Source of the DNA: Melampsora larici-populina 98AG31 | Taxonomy: Eukaryota > Basidiomycota > Pucciniomycetes > Pucciniales > Melampsoraceae | Assembly (NCBI RefSeq): GCF_000204055.1 | Contig: NW_006768860.1 | Coordinates: 1,504-65,503 of the forward strand | DNA: 64,000 bases | Reading direction: 5' to 3' | Shown: piece after piece, positions 48,201 through 61,520 of the stretch | Layout: each line of letters opens with the position of its first letter | Position numbering within the stretch: position 1 is the stretch's first letter | Made by a program: the position numbers and the translations under genes | Notes under the pieces: model-generated | Told to the model about the DNA's origin: nothing | Databases searched by the model: none | The model's input: only the letters and a program-made list of their open reading frames with translations

Positions 48201-50815
48201 AACTTGAGATTGTTTTTACTGTCAAAGGGATCGAGAACTTGCCTGACCTTCTAGATGAAGATGAGGATGAGGAGCAACAGCAACAGCCTGCAATTGAGTA
48301 TGAACATGAAGACGGAGATGTCAAGATGGAAGAAGATGAAAAAGTGGAACCGAAGGAAAACTCGAGTATTCAGATGATCTATGGTTTTGTTACCGGTGCC
48401 AAGGTTGCTAGACCGCATCTATATGTAGGTGATTGTGATAGGTTCTAAGACGACTAGGAAGTCGACCAGCTGTAGGTGACTGATCTCGCTTTGGGTATGG
48501 AATTCAAATCTTGTGTAGGTAGAGTTGAACAATGGGGCACTGGCCGTCTATCAAATCTCAATCGCGTATGACCGCAAACCGGGCGACCCTTCAACCTCGA
48601 AACCTAGACGACAGGCTCTGTCGATAAGATTGAACAAAGTTTTAGGATATCAATTTGAATCATCGGAGCCTATATCGAATTTAGATCGAAAGGTCAAAGT
48701 GGTCAAGAAGAATGCCACATTTTCCGGAATCCATCTTTCAGGACTTGAACCGATCTGGATTGTTTCAACTGATCATGGCCCAGTCCAAATTTATAAAGCT
48801 AAAACCAATCAAACCATCACTTACTTGGATCAAAGTGATAAATTTTTAGTTAGTGATCATCAAGTTGAAATTTGGGAGTCGGAGGTGGGTGAAGGAGTTT
48901 GTCTGGATGGAAGAATTCCAGTTAGGTTAGTTAAGGATGGTAGATCTTTCAGTAAGATTGTCTACGAGCCAAAGATGGACGTTGTGATTGGAGCCTCATA
49001 TCTTGTGACGCCCTTTGCAAATTTCACTGAGGAAGGTGTAATGATGTGGGAGCAGGATGGTTTGTCTATCTCTTTGTTTGATTTTCCATCTGGTATGTGG
49101 GATATAGGTTGACGTGATGATTCAGATGAGAGTAAGGTTAGACCTAATGGTTTCAGGAGTTCTTTGGAGCTGATCTTACCTGGAAGTTGGGATACGATCG
49201 ATGGGTCAGTCCGCTTTCGCTCTCATATCACAATCCAAGATCGGCAATGTTTAAGATACACCACCTTGGGTCTTTCTTACATCACGGGGTTGAAATCACA
49301 GACACGAATTTCAACAAAATGAATGGGTGACATCGATGAAACTCGTCTCATTAGATTCGAAGTCCAAAAGGTCAGGAAGAAGAGATTTCATCGGGGCTGG
49401 AACGACGTGTAATCGAGCTGAGGATTTAGCTGCCAGAGGAGGGGTAAGTTCTTTGAACAGGAAAAGGATTCAAATGCTAGAGTTAAAATTGATTCTCTTC
49501 CGGACTAGGTATATGTTTTTGAAGTGATTGAAATTGTTCCCGACCCCAAACATCCTGAACGGAATAGAGGGCTGAGGTTGAGGTATCATGAAACAACCAA
49601 AGCTTGTGTAACTGCTGTTGATGGTCTGAATGGTTATTTCATCCATACAATGGGGCAAAAGGTAGATCCTGGTTATCCGCGCTCTCCCACTCGCAAATAT
49701 AGCGACATTCTAGCTGATCAGATTATCGCTTTCTATTCAAAGCTGTATGCCAAATGCTTTGAGCAAGACGAAAGGTTACTCGCAGTTGGATTCTTAGATA
49801 TCAGACCTTATACCACAACGCTCAAGGTATTGAAGAACTTTATCGTCTTAGGTGACGCAGTCAAAGGGATCACTCTTGTGGCTTTTCAGGTAATTTTTTT
49901 TGATACCGTTTCCTCCCTTAAAAAGACATAAAATTGATAAAATGCATGTGCAATATTATTTAGGAAGAACCTTACAAGTTGATTGAATTGGGCCATACTT
50001 TTGTCGATCTGAGGTGTTCGACTATCGATTTTTTGGTTTTGGAAAACAAGTTATCAATTGTGACTAGTGATTTAGGTGGGACAATCCGAATCTTTGAGTA
50101 TAATCCAACTAGTCAGTCAAACAAAGTCTCGAGCTTCCCCTCTTTGTGTGGATGAGAAAATTTCCAAGATACTGATGCAAAATGTGTAATTATTGGTCAG
50201 ATATCGAATCCCAAGGCGGATTAAAATTATTGTGTAGGACAGAATTTGGAACAGCTGGTGAGATGGGAAGTTCTCTTGGGTTTGGTAAACGATTGAGTTC
50301 AAAGGAAGAAGCAAAATCGATAGGTACACTCTTTGGTGAGCGCTCCTTTCGTATCAAAGACTAGTCCGCATCAATTTCTTATAAATATGTGTGGTCGGGC
50401 TGTTCGTAGCGGGATTGGATGGATCCATCTCTTCTTTGGTACCTGTGAAGGAAGCGGTGTTTAAACGCTTGCAAATCGTTCAGACGCGTTTGATTCGACA
50501 TCTTGATCATTTTGCCGGACTCAATCCTCGTGGATTCAGGTCAGATCTTCCCTTGACTTCTACACAATTTTCCCGTCGTTCTCGGTCTGTCCTACTATCC
50601 TCTTTGGTCGGTTGCTGACTCAGCGTTTTGCCAATAACAGAACGGTACGAAATGATCTAGTCTCAAGAGCCATGAATCGAGGGATTATAGATGGCGAAAT
50701 CATTGAACGGTTTGGAGCTTTGAAGCTTGATGAACAGGATTCAATTGGAAAACTTGCTGGATCAGATCGAAATACGATTTTGATTAATTTGAATAATTTG
50801 AAAGGGATTTGGTGA
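45220..50815 (+). CDS. CFT1: CFT1/CPSF160, cleavage and polyadenylation factor subunit
   Basis: Large WD40-like triple-propeller scaffold of the complex that cleaves and polyadenylates pre-mRNA; it supports AAUAAA recognition in the nucleus. The start is ATG 45220; exon 1 ends at 45546 with a GTGAGT donor and exon 2 begins at 45616. Family segments in order: VITNLVIARSSYLQLFEV; HQLHGIVTGLQPI; YHAHSIMACPKEVGGVLVICADMILHID (near 46170-46250); the C-terminal EIVEIVPDPKHPERNRGLRL; VTAVDGLNGYFIHTMGQK spliced to LYAKCFEQDERLLAVGFLD (near 49610-49800); FIVLGDAVKGITLVAFQ; and LSIVTSDLGGTIRIFEYNP. It ends ALKLDEQDS...LNNLKGIW at 50815. Two acidic low-complexity inserts (near 46620-46725 and 48240-48360) look like linkers. 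More than ten introns; the exons joined here stay in frame and no defect was found. Confidence 0.9.
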
Positions 50816-53388
50816 TATGTATAAATTGAAATCATTTAAGATTAGGTCTGTTCGAGTTAGGAAACTTTATGATTTTGGTGGTTTTTCTGAAATGAAAACC
50901 CTTCAAGCTTGCTTAGGAATTTGATCGTGTTTGAGGGCGAGGTAAGCGACATGTTTGATAGGTATGTTTTGTACAAGTTATATACATTTAACAAGTCATA
51001 GGAATGGGTGTTTATTTTGGATATAGATCAGAAAGACACAAAGAGGAAAGAATGGACTGTAGATAGATTACATATACGCTATGATTGATGAAATAGAGAT
51101 GTACATGTAATAGGAAGACTTATGACTAATGAGAAGAAGTTTGGTTCCACTCGTCATATAGCATCCCTGCGCCATAAATAAAACACAAGAGACTTGCTTT
51201 GCTTAGAATTGTTGCAGCAACTTCTGGACGTCTAGCCTAGATCCCATAAGTTATAACTTGAATTGTTTGTTTGATTGTTGAGCTGATTGTGATCACAGAT
51301 GAAAAACCTCTGTGTGTACTTTCTTCTGCATATTTCCAGGGCAGCCCGCCAACAAAGTGTTTCTGATGCGGCACATATTCTCTTACTTTGGCTACTGTGT
51401 TGTGCTGTTACCAGGTGTTAATGCAAGTGTAGAAAGTGTTCACTGTATGTCTTGATGGGGGATGTCATTATTAGAAACAAGTGTAGACAAATGACCTCCC
51501 ACTATAGGCAAAATCCAATGGACTCCAATTTGTTCTATGTTGAATCCAGTAAAACCATATGTGAAGGCTGATAACAGATTGCAGACCAGCACCCCACCAA
51601 GATCCCAGTCTCAGCATGTATTTCATCCCAGTGTTGAAAGATTTGGTGAGAACACAGCTCAGGTTTCATGCCAAACAATCAACCCAGTTCTGAGCCAGGG
51701 CAGCACATCAAAGCCCCAGCAATCCAGTACTTCAATGTGGCAAGGGCATGTGTAATCAAGCAATTGGTGTGGCAGGTTGTGCGGAGTGTAGGACATGGCC
51801 CTGGACGCAGCCTGACTTCTACAAAAGAGCCAGGAATGGGTGAGATACTTAACAAAGTTTTATCCAGCCAGTGTATTGAAAATACCTCCCATGTCTGCAA
51901 TCTAATTTATGAGTGTTCCTATGTAGCTTGGAGGCAATGGTCCTGCAAAAAGGGAAACAGAACAAACAAATCACTAGTTTGATGGTCTGTGTTTATTCTA
52001 TCATATAGCAAAACATGCCTTTGATAACAGTACACCTGAAAACCCGCCCTGTTTTATTGTGCAGCAATGGTATCAAAGACTTGTGCGTTCTTGGGGGAGT
52101 AAATATATATCATTGGGGTTTGCCATTGGCCCTCCAAAAAGGTAACACTTGAAGAAGATCATTGGTGAGTACCATCATCTGAATACTCACAAAACAACCC
52201 GTGAAAGTAGTGATCCATTAAATCTTTGTAGTGTTTCATTAAATCCTTCAGTTGTTATGCCGTCATGGAATTGAAACAGCAGCATTTTCATCAGCCTCAC
52301 TTTCTCCTTCAATATATTTTTCTTCTTGGTATCATCTTTTGTTCCTGTTCTCTAAGCACTTGGAGAAATATGTACTTGTAGCAAAACATTTCCATTGCTG
52401 GATGCATTACATCCGGGGTTGATTAAAATTGAATTCAAAGGTGTTTCAAAGCGAGAGACTAATTAGCAAAAACTCTCACTTAAGAGTGGATCTTGGAAGT
52501 TTTGTTTGAGCCTGATGCCATGTTGCAATTAGAATTAAGACCATTCTAAGCTTAAAAAACTTTAGCCTCTTCCTGATCGCAAGCTAGGATGTGGCTAGTT
52601 GCTATGAATTTATCGGGTTCAAATTGGGAAAACATGCTCTCCTTTTGAGTCGAGCACAGTCAATTCCACTCAGTAACAATTGGCAGGGGGCTTTAGTGGG
52701 AAAGTGATGATAATCTGTTGAAGAAAGGTCAAAACTGCGGAAAGAATCAAGTACAGCACCAGCTCCAGGGAGTGGGGCCAATTGACAATTAGATATCTCT
52801 ATGAATGCTAGCTCCTTGCTAAATCAAAATAAAGTGAATGTTGTGTCAGGCACGCCGTGTCATGTGGGTTCTTCAGTAGACATTCCAAACAAATGACTCG
52901 TGAGCTTCAGGTACCAAACTGCCATCATTCCAACAGAATATGTATACGAAGACCAATGATAGACCAAACACCCCCAGGAAGGAGATGGCGGGAGATGCTA
53001 AGATAGTTCAGATGATGTTAATGTTCTGGATGACAAGAATTGTTGGGTTAGTTTTGGTGATTTTGATTATGACACTGAGGGATTTGATTCGGGATGGGCT
53101 GACCTCCCATGATGGCGGTGATGATTGAAGTTTGGCCTGAAAATTGATTAAATTTAGTTTTTGACTTAACTGTATTGGGTGACTTAACTTTCTGTATTTA
53201 AACAGTTTCATTGAATTCGTTTTTCTCTCTTTCTCTCTTGACCAGTTTGAATAATTTCCATTACCGTCCTTCAAGGATCCCTTCAACCAAACTCATTGTT
53301 ACCCATTTGACTTCCCATTCAATCATCCAATCTCTTCGATTTCATTCACCAAACTTCAATTACTACCACTCCTACCAACTTCAACATC
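50816..53388. other. 2.6 kb spacer between CFT1 and MEX67
   Basis: Short frames near 51540-51980 and 52940-53128 have no recognised domain. No terminal repeats noticed. The last 150 bp is pyrimidine-rich leader of MEX67. Confidence 0.35.
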
Positions 53389-55834
53389 ATGTTAGGTACC
53401 ACTAGACCTCGACCACTTGAAAACCACATGGATTCATCTCTCACAGCTCGCTTAGGACTTGATCAACAACAAGCTCCTCGTTCGTTTTCAAACAAACGTC
53501 GTCAAAATGACCCACTTGGACCTCGATCAAGCTCAATGGGACCAGCTCGCAAATTCAACTCACCCAAAGGCAAAGAGTCTAATTCTCCTCGAGACAAGCA
53601 TCTTCCATCTGTCAGTCTCGGCTTTGTCTCTCGGACCATTTCTCATCATAAATCGGACAAATTCTTCGAAGCACTCCCTCCCGGCAGCCTCATCTCAAGC
53701 TTTATAAGACTTGCTCGATGACTGCACTCGCGCCTCAGCTCGAACTTTTCCCCTCGTCGCTGCCCGCCTTGCCTATACACTACTTTCCCTCTCAACCCGA
53801 TCTGCACTGCTTCTGGAGGCTACATTTGTTCTTTATAATTTCATGCAACTCATCTTGATCTTCTTTCCCATCAGGCACGATCTAGAGTTTCTGGTCCACT
53901 TGCACCTACTCGAGCAGCTCTTCACCGTACAGGTGGTACGAAGCTTCGAGGTTCGCGTGGATCACCATCTACATCTCAACCCGAAAGTGCTATCGATATC
54001 CTTCGTAAACTTTTGGAAGCTCGATGGAATCCCGTCGCTCGACTTCTTGACCTTTCTGTTAGTTTGTGATCTCTTCCTGGCTGCCTTTTCTCTATACCAA
54101 CTTTCTTATCTCGTCATCGTCTCTTTTCTTTTAGAACCTCGCGCAAGACAAAATCCTCAAGGCTGGAGGAATCGCCCCGCCCGGCCAAAAAGGCGCACCT
54201 CAAAAGACTGCCAGCGCCATATGGAAATTATGCCTCGAAATGTACCCCAATGTTCGCAACATTCTTTTTCTTCCCTGCCATTCTATCCATCCTGGCGGTC
54301 CTTGCTCATCAAGCTTTGTGTTTGTAGATCCGTTCACTTTCACTGGCACACAATAACCTGTTGTCTCTTCATCCGATGTCCATCAGCAGTCTGGTGGCTA
54401 CTTTACCCGATCTCGAAAATATATCCCTAGCTGGAAATCGCCTCACTGCGTTTTCTGACCTCAACTCTCTCTCACCTGTTGTTGGTGGAAGCGGTCCCAA
54501 CAATGGTCAAAAACAAGGACTCCTCCATCTTCGTGAATTGATCTTGATTGGCAATCCAATTCGTAAAAACGCCGAAAAGGAGGGACCACCCGCTCTACAG
54601 CAGTATCTTGCTGAAGCTTGTAGAAGATTTCCATCTTTGCTAGTCTTGGATACCGAAGTCATTGATCCCCTCTTCAAAGCCAATCTACCTCAGCAACCGG
54701 ATCGCTCGCTATCCAACGCTATACAATCTGGATCAAACACAGCCCCAAGTGCTTCAAATCCGAGCGATGTTGTCGTCGAGAACGTACCATTACCGCTCCC
54801 TACCAAATCTGCTTTTTTCGACGATGAAGCTACTTCTTCAGTGGTGTCACGATTTTGTGTTCAATTCTTCAATGCATTTGACCACGATCGGCAAAGCCTG
54901 ATGGATGTTTACGCGACGAATGCTACCTTCAGCCTCAGTGCTTCGACTATGATCCCTACTCGTGCTAGACTAGCGGGATTGACGAAGAATCGACCGGAGA
55001 TGCCTGCCCAACAACTTCCATCGTGGCACCAATACATCTCTATCAGCCGTAACATCGCTAGGCTCAAAGGAAACAGTAAGTTACCATTCAACCTTTCGCC
55101 TTCTCATTAGGCCTTTCGGTTCAAATCTGACCATGCCTTGAACTCTGAAAATAGGACTAGCTGAACGGATAGCAAATGGTCCTGCAGAGATCATCAAATA
55201 TTTGGACTTGATTCCTACAACCAAGCACCCGTTGACTGAAGCTGCCGATCAAGACAAATTTGTGGTCGATGCGTGGCAAATGCCATCGATGGTGACCGAT
55301 GGCTCTGGAGTGATTTATCTCACCATTCATGGGCAATTTCAAGAACTTCCTGCCCTCACCGTTCGAAGCTTTGACAGGACATTCATGTTGGGACCCGCTG
55401 GTCCTGCCTCTGCGTCAGTCTATCTGTTCTTCTGACCTCATGAGAATTCCAACTGACTCATCTTGATTTGATTGCTGTTTCATAGGGCTGTTCTCAAAGG
55501 ATGGCCTTGCGTGATTCTGACGGATCAACTCACAATACGCAATTATTCGTCACCGTCAGCTTGGAAACCTGATACCATCCCGACCCCCAATCCAACGGTT
55601 CAGCTCGTGAGTTGCATTATATATCAAGTCTTTGTTTCGAAACTGACACGCCAATCTTTTCCTTAGACTCCCGAACAACAAAACTTGATCAATCAATTTC
55701 GACAAGTTACCAAGTTGAACGAGAGGCTTGCGTTGGATTGTCTGCTACATAATGGGTGGAACCCTACACTGGCTATGGAAAACTTTCAAACGATCAATGC
55801 TTCAGGGGCATTACCTCCTGATGCGTTTGTTTGA
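53389..55834 (+). CDS. MEX67: mRNA export receptor MEX67/NXF1
   Basis: Carries mature mRNPs through the nuclear pore together with MTR2/NXT1. The start is ATG 53389 with a basic Arg-rich N-terminus (RSFSNKRRQ). After introns an RNA-binding region continues (ESAIDILRKLLEARWNPVARLLDLS, near 53980-54060), then leucine-rich repeats: SLSLAHNNLLSLHP, LENISLAGNRL, LRELILIGNPIRKN (54330-54570). The NTF2-like domain runs from VVSRFCVQFFNAFDHDRQSLMDVY (54840) to RSFDRTFMLGP (55395). The C-terminal UBA-like TAP-C domain, LTPEQQNLINQFRQ to AMENFQTINASGALPPDAF, ends at 55834 and binds FG nucleoporins. Complete domain set; short introns restore frame throughout, though one intron near 54245 may use a non-canonical donor. 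Confidence 0.9.
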
Positions 55835-56785
55835 GTTTTCTTCTTTTCTTCTTTTTGTTTGCCTTGCTTATTTTTCTTTTTAGTTTCTTTGTCACTCATA
55901 AGTAATTGGGGAAAAAAATACGAAACCAATAAAAACAAATTTTGTGTGTTTGTGAGTGATTATCATATGCATAATATATATGAGTGTCGAAAAAAAAAAT
56001 CAGAAAAACAAAAAAAAAAGCTTTCTCAACAACAACTCATTCGCAAATTTCCAAAAAACCTTGCAAAAAAAAACTTGCTTCTTTCTCCTTTCTCCTTGTT
56101 TTATACACCACAAGATCTATATCCCTAAATTGTAACATATATATATACTTCAAGAATCCAATGCCATTAATCTTCTTTGTTTGTGTTTTTTTTGCCAGTT
56201 TTCTTTTTCGTGTGTTGTTTCAATTAAAATCAAACCAAATCAATCTTTTGGTTATTGTTTGTTTTTATAAAATTGATTGATTTTTTAACTTAAACAAACC
56301 GTGTCTCCTCTTTGGGAATTGTAAATGAAAATCAGATTTGTATCAGAACCTTGTTGACTGTTTTGAAAGTTTATGAAAAGGGACTTGAAAGAGATGAGAG
56401 CCAAGAATGTCAGACGAGATGACTTTAATGCTACCCCACCCGTTCAGTGTGCTCAAATCCAATGTTGATCAAACCCATCTTGGCAAACATACACGATCCA
56501 GTTCACCACCCTTCGTCTGACTCGACGCAGTGATCTCAAAGGATGTCTTCTTTCATTTTACCACTCACAACGCCCAGATTCGATCATGTTCACCATTCAA
56601 GAGACCACGATGCACCTCATTGCATCCCTCAAATCATAGCGTATGATTCAATAAATCATACGTACAGTCTAACATCACTCTACTTTGCCGCCAACAATTA
56701 AGATGCTGATGAATGGTATTACAATTTATGCATATATATAAATTAAAAAAAAAGGTTTTTAGTCATTGATTTTATAGAATTCCAA
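55835..56785. other. Convergent spacer between MEX67 and the PIG-X-like gene
   Basis: A/T homopolymer-rich; probably 3' UTRs of both neighbours. No gene recognised. Confidence 0.4.
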
Positions 56786-57586
56786 TCAACTAGATTTAAT
56801 TTTAATTTGATGAAAAGATCTTATAGAAATCGAACCGATCCAAAGAAATGAAATCCATATAATCAAAGTAGTGATTAATTCTATAAAGATTAAATCATTT
56901 TGATTACCAGTTGGAGCCAAGAATTGAATTGGATGTGATGTGTTTATAATCGGTTCATAGTCAAGAGGTTTAGCTATAATAACCAAAAAATCAAATTTTC
57001 TTTAGTTTTTGTTATACTTTTTTTTTAAGATCAAGGATTACTTACATCTATCACAAGACCAAACCAGTAAAGGACTAGTAAGATTGATTTCTAATGAACT
57101 AGGGTTCCAAGAATCAATGGGATTCAAATACCTAAGATGAAAAGGTACTTCTACTTCTACTAAACCCTTTGATTTGGTTCGAAACAGGTTTGTTAAAGTT
57201 GGTAAAGGAAGAAGTAAACTAGAAGAAGTAGCCAAAGAAATTGGTGATTCTAAATCTCTTGATCCCCAACTGATCGGTTTATTGAATTGATCTAAATTAG
57301 AATCATGTGAAGTGATGATGGATGGGTTCGGAATCAGTTGGCTTTCTAGAGTCTTTTCTTGTGATAAGTTTTCGAGTTGGAATCGATCAAAGAATAAAGC
57401 TGGATTGATCGATTTGAATAAGATTGAGATTATACATTCAGTAGGTATAGGTTTAGGTTGGGTTGATGATGATGGATGATTTGGTGTGAATGAGATTGAT
57501 AGCTTTAGTCTTGGATGTTGACCTGGATTTGGTAAGAGTGAGATGTTCCATTGGATTTCTTCTTTTGATTTGGTTTCCATGTTCAT
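56786..57586 (-). CDS. PBN1: PIG-X/PBN1-like subunit of GPI mannosyltransferase I
   Basis: The family stabilises the ER enzyme that adds the first mannose to GPI-anchor precursors. Two exons join through GTAAGT..ATAG (exon 1 ends near 57038; exon 2 starts near 56978), about 245 residues. The family core is near the end of exon 1: VEVEVPFHLRYLNPID, then LTSPLLVWSCD, matching the conserved HxRY and W-x-C block of PIG-X. The C-terminus is one transmembrane helix (FIELITTLIIWISFLWIG) with a short basic tail, as in PIG-X. The chosen ATG at 57586 gives no signal peptide, while the family normally has a lumenal N-terminal part, so an upstream exon may be missing. Open but unassigned codons exist between 57590 and 57680. 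Confidence 0.72.
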
Positions 57587-58593
57587 AATCTTTCTTTTGA
57601 CTTTGACTTTGTCTTCGTTGGTTCATCATCAAAGGTTTCCAAGATTCGTTTAGTCGAAGAACTTAAACCTAAATTTTGGTTTAATTCGTTTTTCAAAAGG
57701 CTTCTTGATCAACATTTCTCGCATGACTTCTTGATCAGATTGGCATGGAATTTCAATTTACAACTCTTTCTTTCTAAATTCCAACGGTTCTCCTTCGATA
57801 CATACTCGTGGAGTCGTGAGCGATAGGAAGAGATTTGGTTACATCAGATCATTTCGCAAGTTTACCCCCACAACTTTATTCAGCAAGCTGGTGGGGAGGG
57901 ACACGTTTTTTCTTTGCTGAACGACCATTGGAGTGAAACGATGAGAATTCGATTCAGATCACATCAGCTGAATGGAATGATGAGAAAGAAAATCGGGTCT
58001 GAATGATCTTCTTCGATCGAATGGCAACTACATAGTGGAACCAAGTCATCATGACCATGTGAATTCCAATTTGAATGACATCCGTATCTGAGTGATGAAC
58101 ATTTTCCATCCACAATTCAACTTCATATGTTGGTATGGGATTTTAAATCATGCAAAACTTTTCCTTCATCACCTTGCACAACTTATGAAGATGATTAAAG
58201 ATACACATATCGGACCCGGCTTCTCACTTCGGTTTACGTGAAGGCTTCGGTAACTCTTAGAGATTCGATTGATCTGGTCATTAATCACGCGAAATCTGTC
58301 TCTCATCTCATTCAGGATGCGGAGCTACGGAGTCCGGACTCTGACCATGCGAAGAAAGCTTCGAAAAACACATTGTATGACGTTGCGAGAAGAAAAAAAA
58401 AAGATGACCATGATCTTCATATAAGAGGTCTATAAAAGAGCTTCTTGAATCCCAAAGCTGAATTGAAATTGGACGACTCAAAGTGAATTTTTCTCAAATC
58501 AAAGATTCGAGTCTTTTATACCTATAACCATTCATCATCTTCTTCATATCTAGAGCTGGGTCTCAAGATCATTTAATTTACAATCTTAACAAG
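57587..58593. promoter_or_regulatory. Divergent promoter region, PIG-X-like gene and secreted protein gene
   Basis: About 1 kb between two divergent starts. A TATAAAAG box lies at 58431-58438, about 160 bp before the secreted protein's ATG. A short frame at 58238-58435 ends in this box and is probably not a gene. Confidence 0.45.
58431..58438 (+). promoter_or_regulatory. TATA box of the secreted-protein gene
   Basis: TATAAAAG, a strong consensus match, in the right orientation and about 160 bp upstream of the start codon. Confidence 0.5.
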
Positions 58594-60431
58594 ATGTCTA
58601 TCTCACCCAAGATCTTCTCCGTTCTTATCTCAGTTCTTTTAATTTCTTTTACCAATGGAGCTGTTCCACCCTTGGGTTCTACTAAGCTTTCACTTACTCC
58701 TAGTGCTGCACCTCCAAGTGTGATATCTCCAGAATCTTCGAATCTGACTTCATCATCATCATCTACTACTGGTACTACCCCAGCTCTTAGTACCTCACCT
58801 ACTACTACCCCGGCTGGGAATGGTACTACTACTAGTACTGGCAGTGGTGGTACACACTCGGGTTGTTATGTATTCTTTAATACCAAAACGAAATGTGTAG
58901 CCAGAACTTCTAGTAACAATTGTCCACCTAAAAAGACATCGATTCAAATCGAACAAGTGAGTAAACTCCTCGATGATGTTTGATAAGTTTAAGATTATGA
59001 GGGAAAGAATTAGGTATTGATTGATTGATTGGAAATTGGTTTTTTTTAGTTGACTCCTGATGATCAAGGTCTTCCAGGTGGAAAGCTCGCAACTGGAGGT
59101 GTGATGCCTCCAAAAGGAGTTACTCCTCCTGCTACCCCTGTCAAGTTACACCGTGTAAGTTTTCAAAAATGATCAAGCTATCCTTTCATTCTTTGTGATC
59201 TCAATTAATCTTACTAACGATTTCAATTTCTGATTTTTTTTTGATATTGAAGAGATCGGTTTCGATGTTTCGAAGATCAGATGAAGGGGTAGTAGAAGCT
59301 ATAGAGCCTAATGTTTTGGCTGCCGTTGTACCTCCGAGCCAACAAGCTTTGGGAACAGGACCACCCTTATCAGTTGGGGGTTCAAGTAGCTCAAGCTTAG
59401 CTACATCAAAAACTCCAGAGACTCTACCTGTTAACTCATCCAGTTCTGTGAGCACTCCAACTAAATTACCTGGTGGCTCGGTTTCTCCTCCAACTGGATC
59501 AGTTACAACCCCACCTGTCACTTCAGGATCATCATCAACAACTGAAGGTGTAAGTGATCAAATCAATCTGATTAAAAATAAATTATATAGAAACATTAAT
59601 CCGATTTTTCTTTTGATCAGATTTGTGGAACTTATAACACTGAAACTGATCTAGGTGAGAGATTTCTTGAAAATCTGATCTGGTTTTAACAAATTCTTAA
59701 TGTTCGTATATATTTTTTTGGGGGGCCGACCGGTTGGATTTGATTCTTAGGTGTATGTCTTTGGAGTGGATCTGATACTGATGGAAAAGATATTAGTAAA
59801 AGTGGTTGGGTTAGCAGGTAAGATTGGGTTTTTTCTTTTCTTTAAACCAATTTTCAAAACTTTAAAATTTATCTGATTTTTTTTATCTATCTTATGAACT
59901 GTTTTTAGTGCAATCACTACCAACTGTGGTCGAGAAGTGTAAGAGAAATCGTTTTTTTTTCGGGATTTCGATTTGTTATATTTGAGGTTCTGATTTTGAT
60001 TTTTTGATTTTGAATCTTTAGTGCTGTTTTAAGAACAGGTCTTACTAAACCTGTAGTGCTTAAAGTTATTGATGGTTGTAACTTTGCTACTACTACAGCT
60101 GATGTTGGTTGCTCTCAAATCTATTTAACTAAGATGGTAAGTCAAATTGATAGGGTTCAATCATCTTTAATGATTCAATGAGTTGGTTTGATAACCTTGT
60201 CGTTTTTTTCTTTTCGGTAGGCTTTTAAGGCTTTGAATCCTACGGCTGAAGAAAATTCTTCTGGTTTCTTCAAAGATGCACTTGTTTGGGATTTGTAAGT
60301 GGTGATCTTCATTTAGAAATCTTGAATCCAATTCACCTTTTTTTTGACGATCCTTTGATTCTTTTTTTGCGCCGTGTGGGGGGGGGTTCTTTAGTCTTGC
60401 TGTTAGTAATCCTGCTAACGTTCCAGAATAA
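58594..60431 (+). CDS. Secreted Ser/Thr-rich protein with double-psi-barrel-like C-terminus
   Basis: Starts with a signal peptide (ISPKIFSVLISVLLISFTNGA, cleavage likely after the Gly-Ala). A long Ser/Thr/Pro-rich linker follows, likely O-glycosylated, with a small cysteine module (SGCYVFFNTKTKCVAR...NNCPPKK) in between. The C-terminal about 115 residues, across six exons (59620-60431), read GICGTYNTETDLG, then GWVSSAITTNCGREV, then VVLKVIDGCNF, then GCSQIYLTKMAFKALNP: the G-x-CG, internal CG and D-x-C pattern of double-psi beta-barrels (expansin, barwin, RlpA). The catalytic surface was not assessed and the fold call is inference. Exons join in frame at GT..AG sites to TAA 60429-60431. Secretion, cysteines and a TATA promoter make it a candidate plant-interaction protein; no activity is claimed. 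Confidence 0.75.
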
Positions 60432-61520
60432 ATGAATGGAAATTAGAAAAGATTTCACTCTTTTTTTTTGTGGTCGAAGCTAAGATTGATCTTAAGTTTT
60501 AAAAGAAAAATCTTATATGAAGGACAATTTTGAATATTTTTTTTTGTCAATTAATTCCAAAGAAAGAAAAAAAAATGAAAAAAAAACTTACACTATCTTT
60601 CTTTCTTTTTTTTAAAAACAAAACTTGTATTTAATTTTATGTAGAATTATAAAGGTAGATTTTTAAAATGTGTGAATTTTTTTTGGTTTTTGATAACTTT
60701 GAAAGTTAATATCAAACAAAACATTTGAAATTATATATATGTGTGTATAGGATTTTGTTTCTGGTACATAGTGGTACATACTGAGAACACTAAGATTAGG
60801 TAGAACAAGAGAAGAGAAAAAAAAACAATCTATGGTCCAGGATGATCAATGAATAATGAAGACGAGTTGGGAAGAGATCATGCTGACTTATAATGACCAT
60901 GATTATCAAATCACTGAATTATATCAAGTATACCATTGCCTGAAGTTGATCAGCTTTTTACCATTCTCACATGTGTAATTACTTGATCCCAATCTGCAGT
61001 TTTAGCTGGTTATGATTGCACATCACGTCATAGATCATTGAAAGCTCATATTCAACGGAAAGACCCTTTTGGTGACTATATGATCATGAAGTCACTGGAC
61101 ACAAAGAACTAGATAGACTCTTTCAACCTATCACAGTCTCGAATACATTCCTATGAGATGCGAGCGTGCCAACTCGCTGTATAAGTTGATATCCACCTGG
61201 CCAAAGAAATAGCAAAATTATCTGTACATTGGTTTCCTGATCATAGAGCTCCTTATCTATTCAACTGATGACCATCTCATTATCATATCAGACAGAGTCT
61301 AGGAACAAATATTCTCAACACATCTCATCTTACTTAACCATCACTATAAATAATACATCACAATTCACAATTCAACAAACAGAACAAACAAAACAAAGAA
61401 ACAAATTTGGGGCCGAGATGAGAGTCGATGATGAGCTAGAGAGCTGATAGATCGATTGAGGGAATCAAGGGTACATAGTACGCTTTTTAGAACGGTCCTG
61501 AGCCGATCTACAACGTCATA
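60432..61520. other. Convergent spacer between the secreted protein and EAF3
   Basis: T/A homopolymer-rich to about 60760, then ordinary sequence. No gene recognised. Confidence 0.4.

Noticed and set aside
58238..58435. 65-codon frame before the secreted protein
   Set aside because: It starts at GTG, ends within the TATA box region, and has no known domain.
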